This document shows positions 25,313 to 36,813 of a stretch of DNA of 64,000 nt, one piece after another. The notes below the pieces were generated by a model. The model was not told where the DNA came from. It was given only the letters and a program-made list of their open reading frames with translations, and searched no databases. How positions within the stretch are numbered: the first letter of the stretch is position 1; each line of letters starts with the position of its first letter. Both the position numbers and the translations under genes were made by a program. Origin of the DNA: Chamaecrista fasciculata. Lineage: Eukaryota > Streptophyta > Magnoliopsida > Fabales > Fabaceae. Location of the stretch: assembly GCA_003254925.1 (NCBI GenBank), contig QANZ01051560.1, positions 228,978 through 292,977 of the forward strand. Reading direction: 5' to 3'.

Positions 25313-25872
25313 CAAAATATATTTTTAGTCCTTTATATTTGGGGTAGGTTATAATCTAACCATTTATCTTTTTTTTTTGTTGCGATTTTGGTCATACACC
25401 AAGTTTCTCAAAAGTTTTAATCTTTGGTCCTAAATATAACTATATATCTCTTATTCCAAGTTCAAATACGACAAGTGTAGAGTTACGTTTTGCTTTTGAA
25501 ATTTTTTTTTCTCCATTCAATTGAAATTGCTAGTAAACAAGTTCAACTTAAACCTTGAAAATGAACCACTCATTTCACAATCAAATGAAAGAAATTGATC
25601 ATATTCATCTCGTTTCAAATCCAAATATAATAAAATCAGAGTCCAATTTGACCTTATTGTCCCAATTGGACCAAGAAATGACTCGTCAAAAGTAACACGT
25701 AACTTAATACTTATCACATTCAAACTTGAAACGAGAGATACATTCAGTCGTTAGGATCAAAGAATGAGAATTTTGAAAAATTTATAGGACCAAAATTATA
25801 GCGAAACAAAATAAAGGGCTGAATTGTAACATACCACAAACATAAAGAGACCAAACGTTAAATTTGACCTAA
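25313..25872. mobile_element. Diverged foldback MITE
   Basis: Inverted arms contain TTTTAGTCC / GACCAAA units and pair imperfectly. The right end, AAATTTGACC, resembles the GGTC-ended family. Boundaries are approximate. Confidence 0.5.
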
Positions 25873-26071
25873 ATTAAATATATAGACCCTAACAAAATAT
25901 CTTTTTTTTTTGGTCAGAACAAAATATCTTGTATTTATGGCAAAAGAAAACTAAAATGGAAGCCTCAAGTCACATTAGGCCCAATCAGATATTTGGGATG
26001 TAGATATCATAGACAGTCCAATTAATTTGGGCTTTCCGTGGACATTCCGGAATTTCCTCCAATAGAACACG

Positions 26072-26193
26072 TATATTTGACCACAAAAATAAAAATAAAA
26101 ATAGCGTAATATCTATATTGGGCCCAACCAGAATAATGTAATATATTTGACCACAAAAATAAAAATAAAAATAGCGTAATATCTATATTGGGC
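26072..26193 (+). repeat. Tandem duplication, 70-bp period
   Basis: A 52-bp block (26072-26123) recurs without change at 26142-26193. Each block contains TATATTTGACCACAAAAA and ends ATATTGGGC. Confidence 0.9.
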
Positions 26194-26692
26194 TTCGGCT
26201 TGTCTAAAAGTTGAGTCATTGACATTTTTTTCTTGTAATTTTGGTAGAAACAGTTTCATTTCGTTGTTTTTCTTTCCTTCTTTTTTTTTTTTTTTTTAAA
26301 TTGCATGACGTTTAAATCAGAATTTCGACAAATTATCCGTAGTCGGTAATATCATATGTACTTCATTACTCGAGTGTCAGTATTTTAGATTAGATAATGT
26401 GCTAGCCCATATTAAACTTAATTAAGATCAGATACAATTTTGGTTTCCTTTCACTTCCTCTATCTTTAGCCATGTTATAGACTATGTTCCAAAGAGCTGC
26501 TCATTAATTTAGAGGCACATTATTAAAAGTTTCTAAAATTGCAAAAACCTAATAAATCTTTAAATCACAATGAACCAAATTAAAAATGAGTACAATTATG
26601 AAGATCAAAGAATGATTTATCCTAGAAATGAGTACAACCAAGTACTTTTATCCTAGAAATGTTCAAGTAATAACCCTTTCAAAAAAAAAAAA

Positions 26693-26720
26693 NNNNNNNN
26701 NNNNNNNNNNNNNNNNNNNN
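26693..26720. other. Assembly gap inside a poly(A)/short-repeat cluster
   Basis: A run of 28 N sits between A-tracts. The flanking unit GAAATGTTCAAGTAATAACC is repeated three times (about 26655-26810), so the gap probably hides more copies. Confidence 0.9.
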
Positions 26721-28854
26721 AAAAAAAAAAAAAAAGAAAAGAAAGAAATGTTCAAGTAATAACCCTTTAAAAAAAAAAAAGAAAAGAAAGAAATGTTCAA
26801 GTAATAACCAAAAATAACGAAAACGTGGTTCACTTGCATACAGGAATTAAATTTGACGTACTCGTCTCCTTGGATAACAAATAATTGCAGGCTACCGAAG
26901 TAGGAATTATATAGCTGAAGAATATGAATTAAACCAACACACTAAAACATCAACAGCCAAAAAATTATCTCAGCCTGTTAGAACTAAAAAATAAAATAAA
27001 ATATTATTCTATAACTTCGGTTTATATACTCTCCTTTGGTGACGGTTTGATCCTTCATGTTTTTCGTTTCCTTCCTCAAATATATCATTGAAGAAAGAAT
27101 AAGAGAATGATGATATGACCTTTTAATCGAATGTTTCCCGTTTCTCGTTCATATACTTGTATATGCATCTCATGACTTACAGCTAGGCATAAGAACCAAA
27201 ACAACAATTCTGTTTTCGTTGATTATTACATTTTGCTTAATCTGTAAGAACCAAATTTATACTTTTTCTTTCAAAACTTTAAGCATCTAGTTTCTCCTAA
27301 GCAAGTTTTGTTAATGTCAATTGTCAAAGCAACATGTTCCAAGATCTAGGCTGTATATTGAAGCTTGCCAAGCAACTACTCGATGAGCTTCACAACAAAA
27401 TTTCTGCAGTTATCAGAAGCTTGCCAAGCAAGAAAGAGAGCTCAACTGACATATTATAAAATGAGTTCCTGTTTTTGTGTTGCAACACATAAAGAAGCAG
27501 TATAGGAGGGAGGAACTGAGGAACCATCAACCTCAAGGTGTCAACACTAATTAGAAGTCCATAAATGATAAAATTAGAAGCAATAAAACAGTATAAAGTA
27601 TAAGGCTCTAGGTTGCAATTTGAAAGAGACAAACTGTAAAATGTGACCAAAATAAATTTCAAAAAGTCAAATCAAACTATCAAAGGCCGCTGAAGACCAG
27701 AAATTCTGCAATTAAAACAGTCAGCTCACTTAATTCAGAAGGGAAAACTGCTCTTTCAAACCAAAGTGAACTTTCACAATGAAGAGGACAGTCGATTAGA
27801 TTAAATACATGTGAAAACTTAACTGTATATAGCACCATATTTCGCTTAGATGTGATAAATGAACTAACTAAACATTACTTTACCAGGAGGGCATCTTTTC
27901 TACAACAATTCAATTATTATATAAGCTTTCCAATCTTAAAAAGAGAAAAAAAATGACCTTTTTTCAAACCCATAAAAATGAGTTTTCTAAAATTCCTAGA
28001 ACTCATTTGTAGCCTACAAAAGGTTAGGAAAGAAAAAGTTGACGTATAACACAATCTCTGAATAACATATCATATCCCAACTTGTAGGAGAAAGATGTTC
28101 TAAGTGGGGAGTATGAGACTTCACACGTGAGTGGATCCCCCTGTAGTGAGTAACTCACTGCAGGATCCTGCATTGTGAGATAGCCATAACCCAAACGCAG
28201 TGTTTTAATAAATTGAAACAATGCGTTTTGGTGTTCAAGTGTCACAATGCAGGGGATCCAGCCTCGACTTCACATACTACCAGAAACTATCAAATATTAT
28301 ATAATAACTATTGGGAGCCTTGCCACCACATTGAGTGTTCTATAACAATAATTTACAATCAAAGAATAAAAGAACATCTGCACAAGCAATACCCTTATAG
28401 TCTTGAATATCAACAATAGGTGCATAGGTGTGTGCCTGTATAGAAGTCCACAAACCAATTGGCTTCTACTGAATCTCACAACAGCTTACATTTCGCATTA
28501 CAAAGTTGTCAAAATCTTCATTGCATCAATAAGCTACAAATCTATCATACGAATAGAAGAAAGAGAAAACAGAACATTACATTACAAATATCATGCTATA
28601 TCAAAATTTAAATCCATTTCAATTATTCACTACAAGATGATTCGACAAATTTCATTAGAACCGTCAGCCAATATTTGGCCGAAAAATATGCCTTAAAGCT
28701 AAAGTTTGCAACAACAGCACTCTTATCATCACGTGCAACGTAGTGGTTATAATCTATATAACTCATACCTCAATAATCGCTCAAAATTGATGAGTAAAAC
28801 TGAAACAAAATAAAATAAAAAAAAATAAAAGCCCACATACATCAATCAATCTCC

Positions 28855-29421
28855 TCATATAGGCACGTAACGTTTCAAAGCTTGCTTCGCCGTCACAGCC
28901 ACTCCTACAACAACTCCACCAACTGCTCCGGCGACCGCGGCCGATCGCACGCCTCTCGCAGCTCGATACAACACACCGGTACCGAGCCCGGCAGCGACAC
29001 TATTCCACACATCATCAGTATCTCTCACAGCGACTATCCCGCTCTCAATACCGGCGTAAAGCAGCGCAATCACACCGAGTCGGTTTCCCCAAGCCCTACC
29101 GGAATGTCCGGAGGCGTTGAGGACACGATTTACTCGGAGTTTGGTAGTGTCACCAGATTCGAAGGATTTGACGCCGTCGACGAGGCCAAAAGCGGCGCCA
29201 CCGACGGCGCCGGCGAGGTAGCCGCAGCCAGTGTAGAAGGTGAGGTTCTCTCCCCAGGATCGGCGCTTGCGGCGAGCTTCTTCGTCGAAGAGATACTCGG
29301 GGGAGGTCGGAAGCTGGTAGAGGCTTCGAATGGGGACTTCGAGGTCCTTGTAGGGATTGTAGAGGCGCGTTTGGGTTCGGTTTTCGGATCCTGATTCGTG
29401 ATCAGGAGATTGGTACGCCAT
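28855..29421 (-). CDS. TIM23: Mitochondrial inner-membrane translocase subunit TIM23
   Basis: This is the channel subunit of the presequence translocase, importing matrix-targeted proteins across the inner mitochondrial membrane. The single uninterrupted frame of 188 aa has the length and intronless layout of Arabidopsis TIM23-type genes. The N-terminal 60 residues are hydrophilic ([18 protein letters not shown] is typical). A Tim17/Tim22/Tim23 (PRAT) domain follows from about residue 61 to 180, with glycine-rich helices ([19 protein letters not shown]) and the PRAT signature around [20 protein letters not shown]. The ATG at 29421 is followed by [13 protein letters not shown] and preceded by a GA-rich 5' leader. 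The coding DNA is clearly more GC-rich than its surroundings. An OEP16-type PRAT protein is the main alternative, less likely from the N-terminus. Confidence 0.92.
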   Translation of the reverse strand: MAYQSPDHESGSENRTQTRLYNPYKDLEVPIRSLYQLPTSPEYLFDEEARRKRRSWGENLTFYTGCGYLAGAVGGAAFGLVDGVKSFESGDTTKLRVNRVLNASGHSGRAWGNRLGVIALLYAGIESGIVAVRDTDDVWNSVAAGLGTGVLYRAARGVRSAAVAGAVGGVVVGVAVTAKQALKRYVPI

Positions 29422-29440
29422 TGGAGAGGGTTTTGCAGAG

Positions 29441-29456
29441 GTTAGGGTTAGGGTTA
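29441..29456 (-). promoter_or_regulatory. Telo-box-like motif in TIM23 leader
   Basis: On the minus strand AACCCTAA occurs twice in tandem, 20-36 bp upstream of the ATG. Telo boxes (AAACCCTAA) are known in 5' regions of plant ribosomal and mitochondrial-biogenesis genes. The role here is inferred. Confidence 0.55.
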
Positions 29457-29469
29457 AGTGACACTGAGA

Positions 29470-29472
<3 letters not shown>

Positions 29473-29500
<28 letters not shown>
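29473..29500. repeat. (GA)n microsatellite in TIM23 5' leader
   Basis: About 14 GA units (CT on the transcribed strand sense), 52-79 bp upstream of the ATG. CT-rich tracts in plant leaders are common. Confidence 0.9.
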
Positions 29501-29700
29501 AAGAGAGAAGTAAGGGTTGTTGGAGTTTTTAGTTTTGAGGGAAAAAAAAAATGAAGTTGGTTTGGGCGGCGTGGTAAACACCCGGTTCAGTTAGGTTCAG
29601 AGGAACGTAGGTCGGTTCGAATCCGGTTTAGTTCGCCATGTGTTCGGTATTCATTGGCGCCAGTTTCTGCATGTCAACTAACAACTATCAAGTGTGATTT

Positions 29701-29910
29701 TTTTTTTTTTATATAAAGTTTAGGTGAGTTGAGCTCCGAGAGCTCACCAAGGGCAGGGCAGACCTCAAGGCTCTATGAGTACTTATAGAGGTACTTACAG
29801 ATCGCCTACCAACAAGGTCCTCACATCACATCGACAGCGGGATTCGAACTCATGACCTTGTGGGTTATAAGTTGACTCCTTACCAACTGGGCCAACCTTT
29901 ATTGGCTCTC
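29701..29910 (-). mobile_element. tRNA-derived SINE, copy 2
   Basis: It belongs to the family at 13224-13424, with an A-box region GGCCCAGTTGGTAAGGAG and B box GAGTTCGAATCCC on the minus strand, and a terminal A tract (plus-strand T run at 29699-29711). A 12-bp target duplication CAAGTGTGATTT lies at 29689-29700 and 29911-29922. The element sits 280 bp upstream of the TIM23 ATG. 29923-30602 is AT-rich without a gene. Confidence 0.93.
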
Positions 29911-31036
29911 CAAGTGTGATTTGTTTGCAAAATAATTAGATATATGAAATTTATGTTTATTTTTTATTTTTTTATTTCTCTTTAGATTTCACAAATTTAA
30001 TAAGAAATCACTTTAGAATATCTTAATGCAATTTGTTACTTTGTTCAGTTGTGCTAAAAGTGTTCAGAGGTGAACAAAAAGCTTCGGCCAAGTTTAGTTA
30101 GTCTAGTAGTAAGTGTTGAAGGTTTGAATCTCGTTTTGTGTATGCGGCAACCAATCAATCAACGATAGATTCTTAAATGCTCAGATTCATATAGAATTAG
30201 ACCTTGACCTGTCAGGTTTAGAAATAAAACATACCTTAGACATTCAAAAAAAAAAAAAACTTTTGCCAAAACAAAATCTATTATACCAAATTGAACTAAA
30301 TTTGAGAAATTTAATTATTTAATGCCTAAAACAATTTTTCTTAGTTTTTATTTTAAATGAAGTTTATCGATTTAATTCAAAAAAAGAAATAAACAGTAGC
30401 TAAAGAAAATACCTTTCTTAAACAAGATTTTTCAATTAATAAATGTCAGTTTATACTAATCTAAATTTTTTCAGATAGTGTTTGAGCAGCTATTGAGCTT
30501 CAAAGAAATTAAATAAGCATACCCCAACGTGTAAGAAGGACAATGAAAAATAAGAAATAGTAGGTTAGGAGTGAGTAGTGAGTGAACTATATATCATGCT
30601 AAATCAAATGCTAACCAAAGAAGTTGAAGAGTGAAAAAAACCAAATCCATTATGAAGAGGCATGTGTAGTGTACTAACCAGGTCATTCATGATTCATTGA
30701 TTGAAGAGAGAATAATAATACAACAGTAAATGAAGCAAAAGAAATGATACATGCAGGGAAAACAGAGTGAAGCATCTGCCTTGGTCTTTGAAGATTTGAT
30801 ATTATTGACAAGCTTTATACAAATACAGAAAGTTCTGAAAGTTGAGTCTTCATCAACATTCTGACCCTCTATGATTATGTCTCCAACATGTTTGGATTTC
30901 GATAATCCAAAGTAGAGTTGTTGGTGCATTTTGTGCAATTTAGAGAGAGATAAAAAGAGATAAAGAGATCTCTATACTTTCTCTTTTTACTTTTTCTTAT
31001 CTCTCTAAACTGCACAAAATGCACCAACAATCCCAC

Positions 31037-34000
31037 TTAGAGGATCAGAATTCCTTTAGTTGTTTCGACTTCTGAGGCATATATTGGATGGACTCCAAAT
31101 TCTTTGATCAAGCCATCATGTATGGTCCACTCACCAGAGACATCATCATAGGTAACAATACAGAACTCAAATGAGACCTTATAAGTGATGCCCACATGAT
31201 TTTCTCCTCTTCTTTTAACTTCATCTACTATCAATTCACAGCAGTGTGGATCATACCATAGAAAAACATGATCCGAACACAATTCCATCAGAGCCATATT
31301 ACATCTACTGGGTTCTTTGAGCTTTTCACCATCTTCAAAGTACCATAGGCAGTGCAAGTAACTTGGACACATTTCTTTTGAGGCGAACCGAGGCAGAACA
31401 GAGCAGAAAACAAAACCCAGTAATTTGTCAACTGCTGAAGGAAGTTGAATAGTAATTGAAGCCTTTGTCATCGTTTGCTTATATGTTAACCATTCTGGGA
31501 CTCTATTACCTGGATAGCAACAAGTGCTTCCTTCAAAATTGTTCAATGCAGCTAGCATCAATGAGAGATAAGCATTGTCCATGATTCCATGAAGTGATTT
31601 CTCATCCAAGTTCAAGCAATTCATGAATGAAAAGAAATATGATGCCATGTCTTGCTGTTTTAGTCCAGATGTTGTCAAAGTGAATACTGTCTCCAATGAT
31701 GTGCAGTTAGTTGCATCTAAATGCATTATTGAGAGTGGAAGTTCTGGAATAGATTGAAGCCTCCTGCAATCCCTCAAGTAAACCGTTCTAAGCATTGAAA
31801 GACGCTTGATGCTACCAGGCAAGCTCTCTATACTACTTCCTCTTAGTCCCAAATACTTCAATGATGAAATGCGGATATCGACAGGGACTTCACAGTTGTT
31901 ATGACATCCAACCAGAGAACTACAGATGTTATGAAATCCAACCAGAAATAGTTCTCGCAAATAATGTAAAGCATCAAACAGGTTGTGTACCTTCAGTTTG
32001 CTATTGATTTGTTTGCAATCAGATACACTAATCTCCTCAAGAGATCTTAAGCAGCATAACTCATATATTGGAGGTGTATATTGCCTTGAACCATTAAGCA
32101 TAACCCTCCTGAGTTCATCCAAACTCCCAATTGATGAGTACGGTATTTCAAATTTTGGGGTTAAATCGGTTATTTCCTGTGATGACGATGACCATTCTCT
32201 GAGACTACAGCAGAAACTGACATTGTAGTCTCTATGAGATCTTAAAAGACTGTTGCTATGAAGAGTCATCATATCTTTGCACTGAACTAGATTCAAAGTA
32301 ACAATCATGGAAAGTGATAAGATATGTGGATGATCATTACAAAAACTTTCACAAGGCCAGATATCAGCCCATTCAAGATTCTCTGACTCTGAGATACTGG
32401 GCGACTCCATCCATTCATTCGATCTGCTAATGTTCAGTCTCCTTAAACTCATGATATCCTATAACAATTAAACACGAGATTGTAGGAGAAAATCTTGAAA
32501 TTTCAATTAGAATAGAAACTAAAGATACAAATACATCTACCTGCACTCCTTCTTGAAGTTTCTTGACCTGGTTGTTTGTCATAGAATGCTCAACAGGCAT
32601 CTCAGGATTATAACTTGGTGGCAGAGGCTTCAAAGGGCATCCACCCCACTCTAGGAAACTTAATTTATCAGAAAAGGACTCAATACTCGTTGGATGGTGC
32701 ACATTACAAGATCTCACATGCCAGGGAGAAAAGAATTTGATAATTCTTAGCTTAGTCATATTTTTGAAGGTTTCTGCACTCAATTGTAAACCTTTGATGT
32801 GAGAAGCGTGTAAAATTATTCCCTGAACTGCATCAGTTCCCTAAAAAATGAAACAAAATCATAATATTTATCAATTAAATGACATCAAACTAGGTTTAAC
32901 TTATACATGAATGATCTGACAAGAGAAGCTGGTTCATATTTTCATACCTTATTATTCATTAATACTTCATACACTTCCTCAATGTCCCCCAAACGACTTC
33001 GTCTTCCAGGATCCTTTTTACATTCTTGGCGAACTATTTGCCAGCCCATTTGTTGTATCAAGTCATGCATTTGTATTGTGTTGTTATTTGAAATATGTAT
33101 AAGAGCTTTATTTTCAAGGCTATCTATTCCATCAGCTGCAAAGAATTTGTTTCCTTCAAGAAGCCTTGTGGCATAATCTCTGTATTCTCCTTTGTAAAAG
33201 AATGCAATGTCCAAAAATATCTCCTTTTCTTCATCATCTAATCCATCATAACTTAATTTCAACACATTTTGTATCTGCTCATTGGGATACTTCCTGAGTT
33301 TTCTCAATGCACTTCCCCATGTTCTTATATCTTTAGAACGAAGAAATGAACCCAAAACTTTCAAAGCTAAAGGCATGCCCTTGGCATAAGCAACTGCCCT
33401 TTTTGAAAGCTCTTCATAGTCCTTTTCTGGATAGCTTTTTCTGAAGGCATTTAAGCTGAAAAGTTTAATGGATTCTTCAGAGTTCAATTCCTTGACCACA
33501 TGTATGTCATTGACATGAACTCCTCCACTAACAAGAACATCCTTGTCCCTGCTTGTTACAATGATTCGACTACCTCGTCCAAATGAAATCTGTTCTGTAG
33601 CCAGATATTTTAATTGTCCAGGAGTTCCCACATCATCCAGCACAATAAGAACTTTTTTCAGCCTTAGTTTTATCTTAGATTGAGGGCACTTTTCCTCTAA
33701 AAGCTCAGAAAGAAGTTCCTTTCCTAATTTACCGAGTCCTTGCTTTTTTGATTCCTCTCTTACATTTTCTAAGAAGCAACAACCTTCATATTGGCAAGAA
33801 ATATTGTCAAATACAGCACGGGCAATGGTAGTCTTACCTATGCCAGGGGCACCCCAAATTCCTAGTATTCGAACCTCTTCCGGATCACTTACCAATAATG
33901 ATTTAATATTTGCCAAGGTTTGAGCAATTCCAACAAGGCCAGAAGGCTCAACTGGGTGAATACAACTCAATTTCTCTAGGACAACTTCCACGATTTTATC

Positions 34001-34865
34001 AATGAGTTCAGATTCTTTCCTAACAAATAGAAAGGGAAAGAAATGAAAAGAGAAACCAAGAGTCATAAGTAGGGAATGGAAAGAGAAAAACTGACAACTG
34101 GAAGGACAACTAACAAATGTTTCAATCTTCTTTTTTTCTTTGGAAAATCGGAAGAAAAACTAATAATAATCTATAAAACAATTTCATTTTCAAGTAACGT
34201 TCTACCCTTTTCCTATAGGCTTATTTGAAATATAGGTTAAACATTGAGGATCTACTCTGTAATTACTGGGGCATGTGGAAATTTAAATATTTTGATATAC
34301 AAAACTAGAATAAAGGTTGAAGTCTTTGTAATTTAAGCCACCTATATATATATATATGTATAAGACATGCATTAATAAAAACTTACACATAATCTGATTT
34401 ATAATGATAGCCAGTTAACTTAGCAGCTTCATCCAAGGCAGATCTCCAAATTTGGAGCTTCTTGTTAGCCTTCAACTTTTGTTCATGTTGGGAAAAGGCA
34501 TGTTCATAAGTTCCCTTTTGATTTCTTACATGTGAAGGATCTATATTGTAGAAGACTGGTATTACAATCTGGTCGTAAAATTTCTTGCATTCAAGGATTT
34601 TCACAAGCTCTTCCAAGCACCATGTGGAACGAGCATAGTACTTTGAGAATATGACAAGTGAAATCTGTGATGCTTCAATTTCTTTAAGAAGTGTTGATGA
34701 TATATCAACTCCTCTATCAAGTCTCTCATCTACAAAGAAGTCAATCTGGTTCCGCTTTAAATCCTTGATCAAATGACTAAGAAAACCGTTCCGAATTTTG
34801 GGACCTTGGAAGCTAATGAAGACATCATTTTTTATTCCAGGAACATGAGAAGAAGAAGAAGTCAT
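31037..34865 (-). CDS. TIR-NBS-LRR immune receptor, tandem copy A (intact)
   Basis: Intracellular immune receptor. Exons on the minus strand: 34865-34387, 34019-32948, 32840-32541, 32458-31037, with GT-AG phases all consistent, giving 1090 aa. The TIR domain spans residues 12-155 with the NADase glutamate in WCLEEL (Glu86). Its usual SFRGED motif reads SFQGPK. The NB-ARC domain spans about 185-500: P-loop GAPGIGKTT (216-224), kinase-2 LIVLDDV (284-290), RNBS-B GSRIIVTSRD (309-318), GLPL GMPLALKVLG (374-383), RNBS-D FLDIAFFYKGE, MHD motif QMHDL (477-479). A short LRR follows, then a post-LRR C-JID region starting near CTSLETV. The ATG at 34865 (MTSSSS) is the first in frame. Its sister is at 42894-46438. 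The specificity is unknown. Confidence 0.93.
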
Positions 34866-35614
34866 AGAAACAAAGATCAAAGAGTGTTGAACATTCTTGA
34901 TGAATCTGGACTCTAATATTCCTTCAACTCATTCACACGTAAATCTTGGTCCGATCTCCAGAAACCGCAGTAAGTAAGCTACTCCAGAACAAAACCAAGT
35001 CATGGAAGAAAGTTAACACTTGACAAAGAGAAAAGAAAAAGAGTTGGTTTCACTAACTAAATTGGCATATCAGATTTTCTATTGGGTTTGAGTTGGCTAA
35101 CATAGTTTAGCAAGTTGGCTTCTACAAGTACTCTGTGGCACTTCAAGGAAGTTTCCATCATCTGTTTGTAATTGTAGAGTTTGTTCTCAGCAGAAAAATG
35201 CAGTAGAATTGTTCATATTATTTGAAAACAGAAAGTTATATTGGATATATAAACAGACACACAGAGAAAGGCTTCGTAAGGCAATTCTTCATCAAATAAT
35301 AATACTTCTTTGGAATGGAATCTATGTGTTCCCTATATAGAGCATTTTTTGGCATGAAGAGTTGCTTGACTGACTTAAAAATTTCAAGCTCAATTCATTT
35401 ATTAAAAAAAAAAAAAGCGAAAACGTTTCATATTAATTATATACAAACTTTTTTACGCGGAAGTAAAAAAAATATTTATGCATTCTGGTTAGTCAATCCC
35501 GTGAGTTGTCTGCAGTTTTTAGCATTTATGAATCTACAAAAGACTTCCATGCTCATCAATCTAAATATAATATTCAAAGATCAGTGTAATATTCAACAGT
35601 CATCTTGTAGAAAG
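34866..35614. other. 5' flank of TNL copy A
   Basis: It probably holds the leader and promoter of the minus-strand TNL. It is conserved with 46439-47165 upstream of copy B, including TATATAGAGC near 35336 and GAGTTGTCTGCAGTTTTTAG. Transcription start not determined. Confidence 0.5.
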
Positions 35615-35832
35615 GATGGAGTACAATTGACTCAAATGTGAAAGATTGGAGGTACAATTGACAATAAAAAAAGTTTGGGGATACAACTGAATTGAGCTTC
35701 GTCATTTGATATTCTGCCTAGAGTTGTTGTTTATGCTAGGGAGGTATTGGCTATTTTTACTTTGTTTTCGTTTGTATTGTGTTTGGCTTTGCCTTACTTT
35801 TGAATGAATTATGTTTCTGAACAAAAAAAAAA

Positions 35833-36521
35833 TCTCTTATTCTCCCAACGACTGCAAATAGAGGAAGAACTCCTACTTCCTAAGGCTGTCGTTGTCTCAA
35901 AAGCAGCAGAAACAGAATAACCCGAGGAGGAGGAAGAAGAAGAAGAAGAAGAAACCGCTACAGAAGCACCTAAAGAAGAAGCAAGAACAGAGGAAGTAGC
36001 AGCAAAAGCTACAGAAACCCAAGTTGCAGTTGAAGTTGAGACCAAGGAGGCAAGGAGTGACACCAAAAGAGGTGAAGGAAGAGGAAGCGATGCCTGAGGA
36101 GGTAAAATCAACACAGGAACAAAAAATGAAAGAAAACAGAGGAAGCAAAGCCAAATAAAGAAGTGAAGATGGGAGAGCCTAAAACAGAGAAGTCAGCACC
36201 ATAGGAAGAAGTGAAAGAAGAAGCCAAAAAAGAAGTTGATCTTGAAAAACTTAAGCTTAATTAGGCCTCAATGGAGCAAAAATTGAGATCACATAAGTCT
36301 AGTTGGCGTGAATTCTGCATCTGAAAGTTCAAAAGTCTTTTATATAATTATATTTTATATCTTAGTGCTATTATTCTATTGTTATTATGGTCTAGCTTTA
36401 CAAGTGGGAATGGACAGTAGCATCCATAAGGCGACATAGAAGAATTGCTGCTATTGCTTTGGAAATGAAAAAAAAGTGCATTTCTTCTCCCCTGTTTGCA
36501 CTCGTTGGGAGAATAAGAGAG
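35833..36521 (+). pseudogene. Glu/Lys-rich gene fragment between inverted repeats
   Basis: The plus strand encodes broken stretches rich in Glu, Lys, Ala and Thr (for example EEEEEETATEAPKEEA and PKEVKEEEAMPEEVKS in different frames) with several stops, so it is not a working gene. I do not recognise the parent. The ends are inverted repeats: TCTCTTATTCTCCCAACGA at 35833 and its complement ending at 36521, with similarity continuing for about 35 bp. Copy B has no such sequence at the matching site. This suggests a transposon that captured part of a host gene. No clear target duplication was found. The A-tract just left (35822-35832) follows what looks like a retroelement 3' tail (35640-35821). 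Confidence 0.55.
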
Positions 36522-36544
36522 TTTAATGTTTATGGTTTTATTTA

Positions 36545-36804
36545 GGTCAAAGTGCAAATTTAGTCCCATATCTTTTGCTCAGTTTCCAATTTGGTCCTGT
36601 ATCTTTTTTTATTGCACTTTCAGTCTCATATCTTTGCAAAATGTTCCAATTTGGTCTCATATCATTTTTCGTCTCATATCTTTTGATCATGTGGCAGCAT
36701 TATATCTTTGGGACTAATTCTAGGACCAAATTGGGACCTGACCCAAAGATATGAGACCAAAAGTGTAATAAAAAAAGATATAGAACCAAATTTAAACTTT
36801 GGCC
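36545..36804. mobile_element. Mutator-like foldback MITE
   Basis: The ends GGTCAAAGTGCAAATTTAG and AAACTTTGGCC flank ATATCTTTTG and GGTCCTGTATC units. An exact 9-bp duplication TTTTATTTA bounds it (36536-36544, 36805-36813). Confidence 0.9.
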
Positions 36805-36813
36805 TTTTATTTA

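Larger units (their letters stand above)
22316..28854. other. Gene-poor intergenic region
   Basis: I see no supported gene. It holds TA-rich microsatellites (22316-22340, 22560-22670, 24140-24170) and decayed elements with AGAGTAAACTAATAA-type ends (22980-23130, 24465-24600, 24800-24950). It also holds a foldback MITE at about 25313-25872, a 70-bp tandem duplication and a gap. From 26900 to 28850 the DNA is less repetitive but no protein or splice structure stands out. Confidence 0.5.

Noticed and set aside
27340-28700. Possible gene downstream of TIM23
   Set aside because: The DNA is less repetitive, but frames are short, no splice-consistent conserved peptide was seen, and nothing resembles a known family.
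28882-29394. Open frame of 170 codons on the plus strand
   Set aside because: It is antisense to TIM23. High GC content of that exon keeps the other strand open by chance.
35809-36114. Ser-rich minus-strand frame
   Set aside because: It is the antisense of the Glu/Lys-rich pseudogene fragment; low-complexity GAA codons read as TTC/TCT runs on the other strand.
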